Assembly (NCBI GenBank): GCA_025765595.1 | Contig: JAIVFH010000074.1 | Location: 1-64,000 of the forward strand | Direction of reading: 5' to 3' | DNA length: 64,000 nucleotides | DNA from: Obelidium mucronatum | Taxonomy: Eukaryota > Chytridiomycota > Chytridiomycetes > Chytridiales > Chytriomycetaceae | Part shown: one piece after another, positions 54,992-64,000 of the stretch | How positions within the stretch are numbered: position 1 is the first letter of the stretch | Layout: the number at the start of each line of letters is the position of its first letter | Program-made: the position numbers and the translations under genes | The notes under the pieces: generated by a model | Told to the model about the DNA's origin: nothing | Databases searched by the model: none | What the model saw: only the letters and a program-made list of their open reading frames with translations

Positions 54992-57582
54992 TTAACAAGT
55001 TCCATGAGCTGCCCAAGTAAGATTCGATCCTGTCCAATACGCGCATTGATATTGGATCTTGGCAATACATTGATACGTTCCAAATTGTGCTGCTGTGCAT
55101 GGTGTACCTCCGATATTACCCGATGCAGTTGTAGTAGTACTTGCCTTTGTAGTAGTAGAAGTTCTGATTGGAATCGTGGTTGTTGTGGTTGTCGTTGTTG
55201 TTTTGGAACTGGATTTCATTGGTGTGGTTGTTGTTGTAGTCGTTGTTGTTGTTGCTTTGGTTGTTGAAGTGGGCTTTGTAGTTGTGCTTGTGGTTGTACT
55301 TGTAGTAGTCTTTTTGGTCGTTGTAGTAGTAGTAGTACTAGTCGTTTTCTTGGTAGTTGTTGTCTTGCAAGTACCAAACACTTGACATGGAACATTGGCT
55401 GGGTTCAACGCGTTTCCAGTATTACTACCATCATTCACAAACGTCATGACAAGTCCCGCAGCCATATGCCATTCCAAGTCTGTCAAGGGTATGAGTGTGT
55501 GTGATTCTTGACATGCACCAAAAAAAAACCAAACACTTACGACAATGAAACAGCCAGACTCCAGGGTTATCAAACTTGATGGCAACATCAACAAATCCAT
55601 GCGTGCATCCCGCGTCTGGATTCGTACTAGATCCACCCGTGCATGGTGGAACTTGGATCGTGTCTCTCTTGGCAAGAGTTTGGACGGCTTGTCTTTTGTG
55701 TCCCAATAGTTGTTCCTCACGTCTATGCAAAATGTGACCTGATCGGATCACGTAAAACACGTGTCCATGTAAGTGGAATGGGTGTTCCATGGAGTCTAGC
55801 AATAAAATAAAAAAGAGTTAAAACCGGATTCAATTAAGATATACTTTCAATTTTTTTTTTTTTCGTTACCTCTGTTTTGGATTCTGAAAAAAATCCACTC
55901 GTTATTATAAACCGGAACCGGATTCACCGACGCCGGGAACGTTCCTGGAACAAACGCTTTTCCCGGGTTATCCAACAAAGTCTTTAACGTAGGAGTTGTC
56001 GCGGGCATAACGTATTGCACATCATTGAAGCTTGTGATGTCGCTTCCGATGGTTACAGACGCGTCAGCGCTGTTGAATCCTGGTGGGCCGTAGTAGAATT
56101 GGAAGTAGACAGACTTGGAGGAGTGGGGTTTTAAAAAAAAAAACACCTCAATGATGCATCTTTTTCTTTTACCTGATTAAACGAAACAGGAAGAGTCGCT
56201 TCCGTCAACCCATTCAACTCTCCCAAATTATAAACATCCAACGCATTCACAGTGGCATCCGGCTCCGTCGTTGGGTCTGCTCCCGCCGGCGCACCACTAT
56301 ACGAAAGAATCGCACGGACATCCATGTTCAAGCCGTTCGCGTTGGTTGGGGTTTGACTGATTGGGAACCATGCGTCTTCGATTTGGGCGCGGATCCAGTA
56401 GTTTTGGATGGCCTTGTTTGCAGTGATGATGACAGAGTCTAAAATGTTTTTTTTTGAATGGGTGTTGGTAGCGCTTTTTTTTGTATATATAGAGAGAAAG
56501 AGGTATTATTACATCGTTGGGCAGAGTGGATGGAAATCTGGTTCACAACAGTCGGATTCGTGTAGACACCATCCGCTTCAATCACAGTCATATCGTGTCC
56601 ATCGATAGAGAAATAAAAGTGTGCTTGCGCAGCCGTATTGATTAACCGTAATCGGTCTTTTGTTTTTTACATTTTTGTTGTGTTTGTTTTTTTTGGTTTT
56701 TAGTTTTGGTTCAGGCATACAAAAAAAAAATATGAAACAAACAACACTCACATCTCTTTCCAGGAACCAACACAACCCTCTTCAACGGATTCCCATTCTT
56801 ACAATCCGGATTCGCCGCCTGCGTAACCGAACAATTATACCTGCCCACCCCACCAATCAACCCAGTCTCCGGAACCGGTTCCAACGCGTTCGTATTATTG
56901 GGGTGCCAGAGAACCTGTTTGAGCAGGTACTCGCTGCCGTAGTGGAAATAGTCTGTGAGCGTGAGGGTGAGGTCTTGGTCGTATTGGGAGAGGTATGGGT
57001 CTTTCGGGTCGTTGATTATGAAGGGGCCGCGGAGGCCATTGACGTATTGGGAGTGGAGGTGGGCGTGCCACCAGTAGGTGCCGACTTGGGTGCCGACGTT
57101 GAATGTGTATACGAATGTTGCTGTTGGTTGTTGTTTTTTTGTCGTTTAACACAAAGAAAATGTATTATGCCAAGCTAAGCAGATAGATTAAAATCACCTC
57201 CAGGGGCGATCGGGACTTGTGTCACTTGCGCAGCTCCATCCATCCATGGAGTTCCCTTTTGGAACATTCCGTGCCAGTGGATCGCAGTGGAGACGTTCAA
57301 GTTGTTGATGACTGTCACGCTTACAGTGTCTCCCTATCAAAAAAAAACAATAAACTCTTGGTTGGAACTCCTAGGACAGCACATAGGCGCGAGATAGAAG
57401 CCACTCACCGCATTCACGACAATCGGATAGTCAATCTGTCCATTCGCAACCATCATATCCATGGGGAACCCATCGGGACTCAATCGGGTGTATGCGACGT
57501 TCAATGTGAATGTCTTGACGGCTGCTGAGACGGCGCCAATGATCCCAGCAAGAAGCGCAAGGATGAAGAGATGTGCTTGCAT
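54992..57582 (-). CDS. Laccase-type multicopper oxidase with Thr-rich linker and C-terminal Cys module
   Basis: Eight exons in phase: 57582-57409, 57333-57198, 57120-56752, 56656-56513, 56438-56173, 56113-55870, 55795-55541 and 55479-54992. A signal peptide ([15 protein letters not shown]) leads to three cupredoxin domains with all four copper motifs: [28 protein letters not shown] and [12 protein letters not shown]. This predicts oxidation of phenols or other substrates with reduction of O2 to water. After the catalytic domain comes a Thr/Lys-rich stalk of about 120 residues and a ~38-residue module ([19 protein letters not shown], then [15 protein letters not shown]) with four Cys. The same module ends the neighbouring carboxypeptidase. 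It may be a carbohydrate- or wall-binding domain, similar in Cys pattern to small chitin-binding modules. Confidence 0.93.
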
Positions 57583-58136
57583 TTGGATGGAATTTTTTTT
57601 TTTTTTTTTGGTGGGAAGGCAGACATTTATGGATTTTTTTTTGCTTTTGCCACTTGTTGACCACGTGATCTGCCCATGACCATGGAAGGCTCAAAAAAAA
57701 AATTAGTAAAAAGCACACAGCTCATCACCACCTTTATTGAAGTTAGCTGGCCCTTTTTTTTTCTGTTTTCTAGCTGCTGACGTCACGGTATGGAAGCGAC
57801 TCATATATGATTTGGTTTTTTTTTGCTCTGACCTTCTCGGGTGGCGCGCGGAACTTGGAAAAAAAAATTGTGGGGCTTGCACTATTTTGGGAGATGTTGG
57901 CACACTTCTGATCTATAATGAGTCTTGTTTTGTAGTTTCTTTCGTGGACACAGACAGATACATATTGACACACACACACACTCTCTCTCCCTCTCTCCCT
58001 CTGTCAGAATTCAAACTTCACAACAGTTTTTTTATTCACAATCCCATAGAAGTTATCACTCCTTACTCAACTAGAAAAAAAAAATGTTTGAACAAAATAA
58101 AGCATGTGTTTGGAAAGGCCGGGGAGATGAAATATC
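57583..58136. other. Intergenic region between two secreted-enzyme genes
   Basis: About 550 bases, AT-rich, with T runs and a TC/AC microsatellite (CACACACACACTCTCTCTCC near 57970-58000). A plus-strand open frame at 57737-58165 has no protein-like features. I see no gene. It must contain the laccase promoter. Confidence 0.5.
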
Positions 58137-59884
58137 TCAACATGTTCCATGTGCACCCCAAGTAAGTGCAGATCCCGTCCAGTAAGCACACTGGTATTGC
58201 ACCTTTGCAACACACTGGTACGCGCCGAAAGACGTGCAAGGGGTTCCAGCAATAGAACCGCTGGCTGTAGTAGTGGTAGCGGCTTTGGTTGTTGTGGTTG
58301 TGGTGGTTGTGGTTTTGGTCGTGACTGTAGTGGAAGTCTTGACGGCTGCTGTTGTTGTAGTTGATGTCTTTGGTGGGGCAGTTGTAGTTGCCGCCTTGGT
58401 AGTAGTTGTAGTTGTAGTAGTAGTCTTTTTGGTGGTTGGGATTTGGGGTGGGATGTTTGGGTTCTTGATCAAAAAGTCAATGTAGAATTGCATTCCTGCC
58501 CAGATTTCCTGTAATTATTTGTAAGTATCTAACTTTTCGAAAAAAAGAAAGAAAGAATATAGTCTGTCACGCATTACCTCTCCAACAGGGACAATCTGAG
58601 ATGGCGGCAATTGGAATCCATAAGTTCCCTTATCTCTGAGTTCGATAGTGAATCCAGCCATTCCAAGCTTGTTTGACATGTAGTCATCCGTGCATCCAGA
58701 AGCCGGGTACAACTGAGCCGCCTTCTCACTAGAATACAGCTCTTGATGCACTCCGTAGATTGCATTCACGATTCCATCGCCCAACTTTTTCAACACCACT
58801 TCATTAGGACTATCCGCCATAGTCCATCCCCAGGATCGCATCACAATCTCACTGTAGGAGTGGAAATCGATACCCGAATACAGGTTCGGGAAGCCCGCGA
58901 TAAACCTCGCAGTACCCGAAGATTCAGGTTCAGAAAAGGGGGAAGGCCCACAATACGTCTCCTGACGAATATTGTTACTTGTTCCATAAATACCCCAATG
59001 TCCATCATCCCAGTTTCTATTCAAATCAACACCGAAACTAGCTGCATCCGATGCACCATTGTTGCGCATGTTTTTACGCCAGAGTCTGTTTGTGGTGAAT
59101 GTGTATTCGTAGCCGTCCGGGTTGTTCATTGGTGTGACAACGAATTGGAATTGCTTTAGCCAGGAAGCGATGGTTGGGTCGGTTTTCTGGGTGAGGATTT
59201 GGTTGGTGATCCACATGACGGTTGCAGAGGAGATCCATTCACGTGCGTGTTGGCCGCCGTTCCACCAGATGGTCTTTTTGTTGGCTGCGGGGACACTGCT
59301 GTCGGTAATGACGATAGCCTAATGGGTAATTGATGGATGTGAGTTATCTCAATTTGGGTTTTAAGACCACTTCAAACATACTGGAACATTACGGCCCTGG
59401 TGTGTCACAGCAATCGATGGCGTATAAGTCACAATATCAGAGTGTGTCTGACTCCAAGAAACCAGCTTGGCAATAATGGCACTGTATCGCTGGTACGCTG
59501 TAAAGTAAGGATCCACCGCCAACGCGGCAACTCGGCTGCTTGAAGTCGCATTCGACTCTGGTGGGTTGAAGTTGAGGACATCGTCAATCTTGAGCACGCA
59601 TGGCAGCAGATTCAAGAGAGTGCGTGCCTCAGAGACGGAGCGGGTGTGGACATCGACCTGACCGCCTGGGCCCCAACGGTGATCAAAGACCTGTTTTGTA
59701 TGGTCAGAAACCGTCAGATCGCATCCGAACTCAAGCAAATAAGCAACAAAGACTTTACATCGTATTGGTGCAGCTTGTCCGACTGGTCCTGGGTGTTGAT
59801 TTGGCAGCGGTACAGCGACTGCTTCTCGGCAGCGGGTGCGGCGCTTGCAAGCAGCGCCAAGGCGGAGACCAGAAGCAGCTTCAT
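58137..59884 (-). CDS. Secreted zinc carboxypeptidase (M14A) with the same C-terminal module as the laccase
   Basis: Four exons in phase: 59884-59759, 59690-59382, 59318-58578 and 58508-58137. A signal peptide (LLLVSALALLASAAPA) is followed by a propeptide and an M14 catalytic domain: zinc ligands H and E in GGQHAREW, substrate-binding Arg in GVDLNRNWD, the third zinc-ligand His in GIDFHSYSE, and the catalytic Glu in FTIELRDKGTYGFQLP. The MAGFTIELRDKG context matches A/B-type carboxypeptidases. The C-terminus adds a Thr-rich linker and a Cys module, TPCTSFGAYQCVAKVQYQC then YWTGSALTWGAHGTC, nearly identical to that of the adjacent laccase. It probably digests extracellular protein C-termini while anchored to a polymer. 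Confidence 0.93.
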
Positions 59885-60351
59885 TTTGGCTTTTTTTTGT
59901 TTTCAGAGGCTTGGATGAAGAAAATTTCTTTTATGGCTCCGGGTGGCACTTAGACACCAACGTGACAGCCACGTGACGGCCGGCCCATTGGTTCTTCGTC
60001 GCCACTTGCTTCGTGCTTTTGCTGGTGTCTTCATTTGGTGCATTGCAGCGTCATTGAAAAGGGGGGTAAGACATGGACGATTGGATGGAACTGAAGACTT
60101 TAAGAGGATGAACAAGGAAGCAAAGCGGGCACCGGCACAGTTAAAGGAATCAGTCTATTCTCTTCTCAAAAAATATTCCACCTGAATGGGATATTGTGGC
60201 GCGAGGTGGAAAACAAATCCAACAAAAAATAACAATCAGTGCACAACAATAGTCGCTGGTGCTTCACTCGCACAAATCTTTTCTGTCCCAATTTTCTGCC
60301 CCAATAAAGCAGTAAGCGCCATATAATCGAATTCAGAAAGTTATGAATACT
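59885..60351. other. Intergenic region before the retrotransposon
   Basis: About 470 bases. A short frame with an ATG near 60109 (MNKEAKRAPAQLKESVYSLLKKYST) is the only coding-like item and may be the last exon of a small gene, but nothing upstream joins it convincingly. Two CACGTG-like sites (ACCAACGTGACAGCCACGTGAC near 59960) and a CCGGCC-rich patch are present. Confidence 0.3.
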
Positions 60352-60555
60352 GTGTTAGAATGTGCGTGTTTTTTATTGGATGTTTCATTAGATATGTTAC
60401 AAGTACAAGCCCTTCCGGCTATCTCCGCTACTTTTATTCCTTCACCTTCCTCAACATTCTTTTAAATTCTCGACCAATCACAGTGGACCACTATAGCTAT
60501 CTCCACTTTCTCCAATTTTCCTTATAACGTTGGCAAATTCCCCCCAATTACTGCC

Positions 60556-60848
60556 ATCCTTCAGTAATTGAGTCGTCGCCGCCGCCGTTCATCACCGTCT
60601 ATCGTTGCTCACTACCTTGCAACGTTATCCAGGGTTAGCTACAGTTGTTTCATTCACTCATTATTATCTCAGAAGTATAGTCGTATTTATTTAAATAAAT
60701 GATCCTTCAGTAATTGAGTCGTCGCCGCCGCCGTTCATCACCGTCTATCGTTGCTCACTACCTTGCAACGTTATCCAGGTAATTGAGTCGTCGCCGCCGC
60801 CGTTCATCACCGTCTATCGTTGCTCACTACCTTGCAACGTTATCCAGG
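60556..60848 (+). repeat. Triplicated ~70-bp direct repeat in the retrotransposon leader
   Basis: Copies at 60556-60633, 60702-60779 and 60780-60848 share TAATTGAGTCGTCGCCGCC through CTTGCAACGTTATCCAGG without visible differences; copies 2 and 3 abut. The first two also share ATCCTTCAG at the left. This looks like LTR-internal repeat expansion. Confidence 0.85.
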
Positions 60849-61001
60849 TTACAATCAACTCCGCCTACCGACGTCATCCGTTCCGGCTGTTGCCGCAATC
60901 AATCATATCCTGTCGTTGATTAAGAGTCTTATTGATCTACCGCAACTATCGAATCTACATCCAAATCTGAACCAACTGAATCTACAATCTAATCCAACCC
61001 A

Positions 61002-64000
61002 ATGGCCATTACGAAACTGACCCGCCTCAATGCGGCCACCCAACAACATGCCATTCTTCAGAATCTTATCCTTGCTGTCAACGCGATTGACCGCCCAAAG
61101 GACCTGACACGGCCACTGCTGGGACTCTTCAAGAATTTTGATCTTCTGATTGTCGATCACCCACCTCCATCCGCGGCCGAGTTCCCAGGCACTCGTGTGC
61201 CTGGTCAGGCCGCTGTCGCTGCCTTTGGTGCTGAAGGAGATGCGGACTTCCATCCGGGGTTCCCTGCAATAGCTCCACATCTTAACCAGGATAAACTTAC
61301 AAAGCAAACGGAAAGTTGGGGCCTTCTCCAAGACAAAATCAGAGAAGAAGTTGCTAAACACCTTGACGCCGATCTTGGGAAATACTTGGTTCCTGTAATT
61401 GGCGTGCAGCAGTCCCTTTTCCAGACATGGGCGATCATCCGTCGGGAGATCAACCACAACACTGCCACTGCCGTCGACACTCTCAAAGCAAAGCTGGACA
61501 GAATGGTACAATCCTCTGAGAGCGTACTTGCCTATGCTCTACGTGTCGGAAAGGACATCTACACCCTGAGTCTGGACGGATATCCTACCGCTGCTGAACA
61601 CCTCGCTGTTCATCAAGACTGGGGTCATCGATTTATCCTTGGTCTTCAACCAGACGTGGTCAGTCAATACAAGGAAGCCTTTGCCCGTCATTTGGTCAAT
61701 GGAGTCATTCAGCCGCTCACGACCATCGAAGGAATGACGGAATACCTCCAGATGGAAGCTGCCTTTGCTAGACAAGCTGCCGCTCATCGAGGAGAAGACA
61801 CTACCACTCCAGGTACCGCGTTACAAGCGTCCACCCACCCAATGCCCGCTGTTCCCATCGCTCCTGCGATTCCTGCCCCCACCTCAGCAGTTCGGACTGG
61901 AAACGGAAAACGGACAGGAAGAGTACCCCCTGCCGCTGCATTCAGTGCTTCTGCCGCTCCTACTGATTCAGGCTCCCCTCCAAACGAAGTATTCATCAAA
62001 CAGCTTCCAATGGAAGTGCCTGTCTCTGACGCAGTTCTGAAGGAGGCAATGGACCGCTTTGGACCTACCTCTCGAGTTCATGCGGGGACCGGGCGTGTTG
62101 CGGGTCTGGGATGGGCGACTTTCGACTCTCCTGAACATGCTGCCAACGCAATTGCGTGCAAGAACATGTCCCTTGGCAAGCGTGGACCTGACGGAAAGCC
62201 TGTCGCAATTGTTATTGCAAAATCCAACAAACCTGCCGCTGGGCAAGGACAAGCTTTTGCTGCAACGGGTGATATTGTTGGATATGGTGTTCAGTTTATC
62301 CCAATAAATGCTGCTCCACAATACTCTCTCTTATCATCCACGGACAGCGTAACCGTTAACGTTGACTCTGCTGCCACGGGTAGTCTGGGAAATCATCCAT
62401 CTTTTATGCAGACGCCAAGAGCAGCCACTGTCTACCGCGGGATTGGCGGACAAGCTATCACAGGCTCTGGATTTGAAGGGGCTATTACTGGCTGCACAAG
62501 TATCAGTCAGCCGTACACCACCCCACCCTTTGAACATACGCCAACGGCCAGCCACAATCTACTCAGTGTTAATGATATTCTCACGAAGAACAATCACAGC
62601 GTACTGTTTAATCGCTCAGACATGTCTGTAAATATTGGACACTTTCCACCCAACCAAGACCACACTATACTGGCTAAGGGATTTCATGACCGAGGGCTGT
62701 TCCCCATTGTGATACAAAGAGCCGTTGCGGCTACACTTGATTCTCCACCACCATCAACTGAGAGCTACGGACTAGCAGTGGACAACCGGAACCCCAGTTA
62801 CACCACAAAAGTCAGCAAATGGCACGGCCGCACTCACATAGGTGACTCCCAACTGGAGCGAAGCTACCGATTGAAAGCCGTAGATGGTCTAGACCTCGAT
62901 CCATCGGAATTCTCAGACCTACCATGTCATTGTTCTGCATGCTATCAAGCAAAAATGCACCGCCTCCCTCATCCACGATCACACGGCGCTCGGTTTGAGC
63001 CAAGTAATCTTCTCCAAGTTGTAACCGTGGATCTCATTGTGTTCTCCAAGAATAATGCCTCCCTTGGAGGAAACAAATACTGGATATCCTTCACTATCCC
63101 AAATGCCTTGGGATACCGCTTTGGATTTGGAGTTGATGGAAAGTTCAAGACTGCCAAACATCTAAAGTGGGCCCAGCAGTGGCTTGAGAGGACCACCAGC
63201 CAAAAGGTGAAATCCTGGTTTCTGGATAAGGGAGGAGAGAATCATCCTCGATGGTTCCTTGACACATGTGAAGAAGAGGGCATCTCGTTCATCAACTCAG
63301 GAACTGAAGAGCACCAGTCAATGGGTCTGGAGGAGGGATGGCATCGAATTGCTATGGACCGTCATCGTGCACTTCAGATTGCTGCCAATGCTCCAACGAA
63401 CCTCTGGGTTGACGGTCTCAACTATCAATGCGAGATCTACAACTCCTTCCTACACAAGAATGATACAATCACTCCTCACCAAGCCTTGCACAACCGCAAG
63501 CCAACAGTCAGGGATATGCGTACTATGTTCTGTCTCGCCTTCATACGGGTACTACCAAAGAATCAGTTAGAGGGAAAGTCCAGTCCACGGTCAATTGCTG
63601 GGAGATACATCGGACACTCCAACTATCCTTGGCAACAAAAGCGCGAAACACCAGGGTATCGCATTCTCACCATCGATGATGACCCCCACTCGATCCTTGT
63701 TGGCCGCGATGTGGCATTCATCGAAGATCAATTCAATCTCGACGATATCCAGCCGTTACTTAAACCGATCCGAACAATCTCATGGTCCGACTACCGAGAT
63801 GACATGGGTCTTGCCCATGACACGGAAGAAATCACGGCACGACTGCGCTCGCGCGTCGATTGGGATGAACTGTGCAATGATGTGGAGTCAAGCAGTCTGG
63901 ACTTTGGTGACAGCAGTGACAGCACTCCAACAGCAAGTGATGCCTCCCCAACACCCTCTCTAACAGACGCGTCGCATGCTGCACCACCATCTTCAACAAC
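61002..64000 (+). CDS. Copia Gag-Pol polyprotein with RRM-like domain in Gag (5' part)
   Basis: Open for 999 codons from ATG 61002 (MAITKLTRLNAATQQ) to the window end, with no frame break. Order: an alpha-helical Gag capsid region (residues ~1-290), a Pro/Ala-rich linker, an RRM-like fold at about 328-409, a protease with VNVDSAATGSL (Asp at ~455) and the downstream NLLSVNDIL block, an integrase zinc module (WHGRTHIG ... CHCSACYQAK at ~607-650), and a catalytic core with VTVDLIVF, WFLDKGGEN and LEEGWHRI, giving a D-D35-E spacing. The following RYIGH...GYRILTI...GRDVAFIED blocks match the copia region after integrase. No CCHC zinc knuckle is visible. The RRM shows RNP2-like VFIKQL and RNP1-like GLGWATFDS. 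The undisrupted frame suggests a young, possibly active element. Confidence 0.88.
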   Translation, partial: MAITKLTRLNAATQQHAILQNLILAVNAIDRPKDLTRPLLGLFKNFDLLIVDHPPPSAAEFPGTRVPGQAAVAAFGAEGDADFHPGFPAIAPHLNQDKLTKQTESWGLLQDKIREEVAKHLDADLGKYLVPVIGVQQSLFQTWAIIRREINHNTATAVDTLKAKLDRMVQSSESVLAYALRVGKDIYTLSLDGYPTAAEHLAVHQDWGHRFILGLQPDVVSQYKEAFARHLVNGVIQPLTTIEGMTEYLQMEAAFARQAAAHRGEDTTTPGTALQASTHPMPAVPIAPAIPAPTSAVRTGNGKRTGRVPPAAAFSASAAPTDSGSPPNEVFIKQLPMEVPVSDAVLKEAMDRFGPTSRVHAGTGRVAGLGWATFDSPEHAANAIACKNMSLGKRGPDGKPVAIVIAKSNKPAAGQGQAFAATGDIVGYGVQFIPINAAPQYSLLSSTDSVTVNVDSAATGSLGNHPSFMQTPRAATVYRGIGGQAITGSGFEGAITGCTSISQPYTTPPFEHTPTASHNLLSVNDILTKNNHSVLFNRSDMSVNIGHFPPNQDHTILAKGFHDRGLFPIVIQRAVAATLDSPPPSTESYGLAVDNRNPSYTTKVSKWHGRTHIGDSQLERSYRLKAVDGLDLDPSEFSDLPCHCSACYQAKMHRLPHPRSHGARFEPSNLLQVVTVDLIVFSKNNASLGGNKYWISFTIPNALGYRFGFGVDGKFKTAKHLKWAQQWLERTTSQKVKSWFLDKGGENHPRWFLDTCEEEGISFINSGTEEHQSMGLEEGWHRIAMDRHRALQIAANAPTNLWVDGLNYQCEIYNSFLHKNDTITPHQALHNRKPTVRDMRTMFCLAFIRVLPKNQLEGKSSPRSIAGRYIGHSNYPWQQKRETPGYRILTIDDDPHSILVGRDVAFIEDQFNLDDIQPLLKPIRTISWSDYRDDMGLAHDTEEITARLRSRVDWDELCNDVESSSLDFGDSSDSTPTASDASPTPSLTDASHAAPPSST

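Larger units (their letters stand above)
60352..64000 (+). mobile_element. Ty1/copia LTR retrotransposon, left part
   Basis: A single long reading frame with copia gene order (Gag, protease, integrase) runs off the right edge, so reverse transcriptase and RNase H should follow. Upstream, TGTTAGAATGTGCG near 60352 could be the 5' LTR start, but the right LTR is outside the window, so LTR borders, target-site duplication and primer-binding site cannot be fixed. A triplicated ~70-base sequence sits in the leader/LTR. Confidence 0.8.

Noticed and set aside
55095..55385. Plus-strand Val-rich frame opposite the laccase linker
   Set aside because: It is the reverse complement of the Thr-rich stalk, a composition artefact.
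60903..61511. Minus-strand 200-codon frame opposite the Gag region
   Set aside because: The plus-strand copia frame has recognisable domains and is open for 999 codons; the minus frame is its shadow.
1..64000. tRNA or rRNA genes
   Set aside because: I looked for cloverleaf-like A and B boxes and conserved rRNA stretches by eye and found none convincing; a tRNAscan run would settle it.

Overview
The window reads as nuclear DNA of an early-diverging fungus, most likely a chytrid (Chytridiomycota). The evidence is mostly short spliceosomal introns (about 50-70 bases, GT-AG, often with CTAAC-like branch points), compact and often head-to-head genes, and a fungal gene set: GPD1, NOP58, MSS4-type PIP5K, ERG27, a hybrid histidine kinase, CLASP, a laccase and a tetraspanin. 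The phylum is an inference; the fungal nature is well supported.

Layout. 1-707: 3' end of a coiled-coil gene with a hairpin-rich intron. 0.8-7.75 kb: glycerol-3-phosphate dehydrogenase, a small GC-rich gene, a Sec14-like protein and a mitochondrial-type AAA ATPase. 7.75-9.37 kb: gene-free DNA with scattered GTTGTCTT/AGACAAC repeats. 9.4-13.6 kb: NOP58 and PIP5K. 13.7-23.4 kb (minus strand): two large secreted proteins, a tetraspanin, a C2H2 protein, a multi-pass membrane protein and 3-ketosteroid reductase. 23.7-30.8 kb: five tandem bHLH paralogues with shared upstream motifs. 30.9-52 kb: glycerophosphodiesterase, calmodulin, a secreted hydrolase-like protein, a PAS hybrid histidine kinase, a coiled-coil protein, a Cox14-like protein, an HNH protein, CLASP and zinc-finger genes. 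52.7-54.7 kb: a DTW-domain gene whose intron holds a hairpin array, head-to-head with ATP synthase subunit g. 55-59.9 kb: a laccase and an M14 carboxypeptidase that end in the same Cys-rich module. 60.3-64.0 kb: the left part of a Ty1/copia retrotransposon whose Gag carries an RRM-like domain and no zinc knuckle that I can see.

Data quality. Many conserved genes carry isolated one-base frame breaks in both directions, including an A5 tract in a Walker A motif. This looks like residual long-read error rather than wholesale pseudogenisation. Splice coordinates were assigned by eye from GT/AG sites and reading-frame continuity. Domain calls come from recognised motifs; no database search was run.
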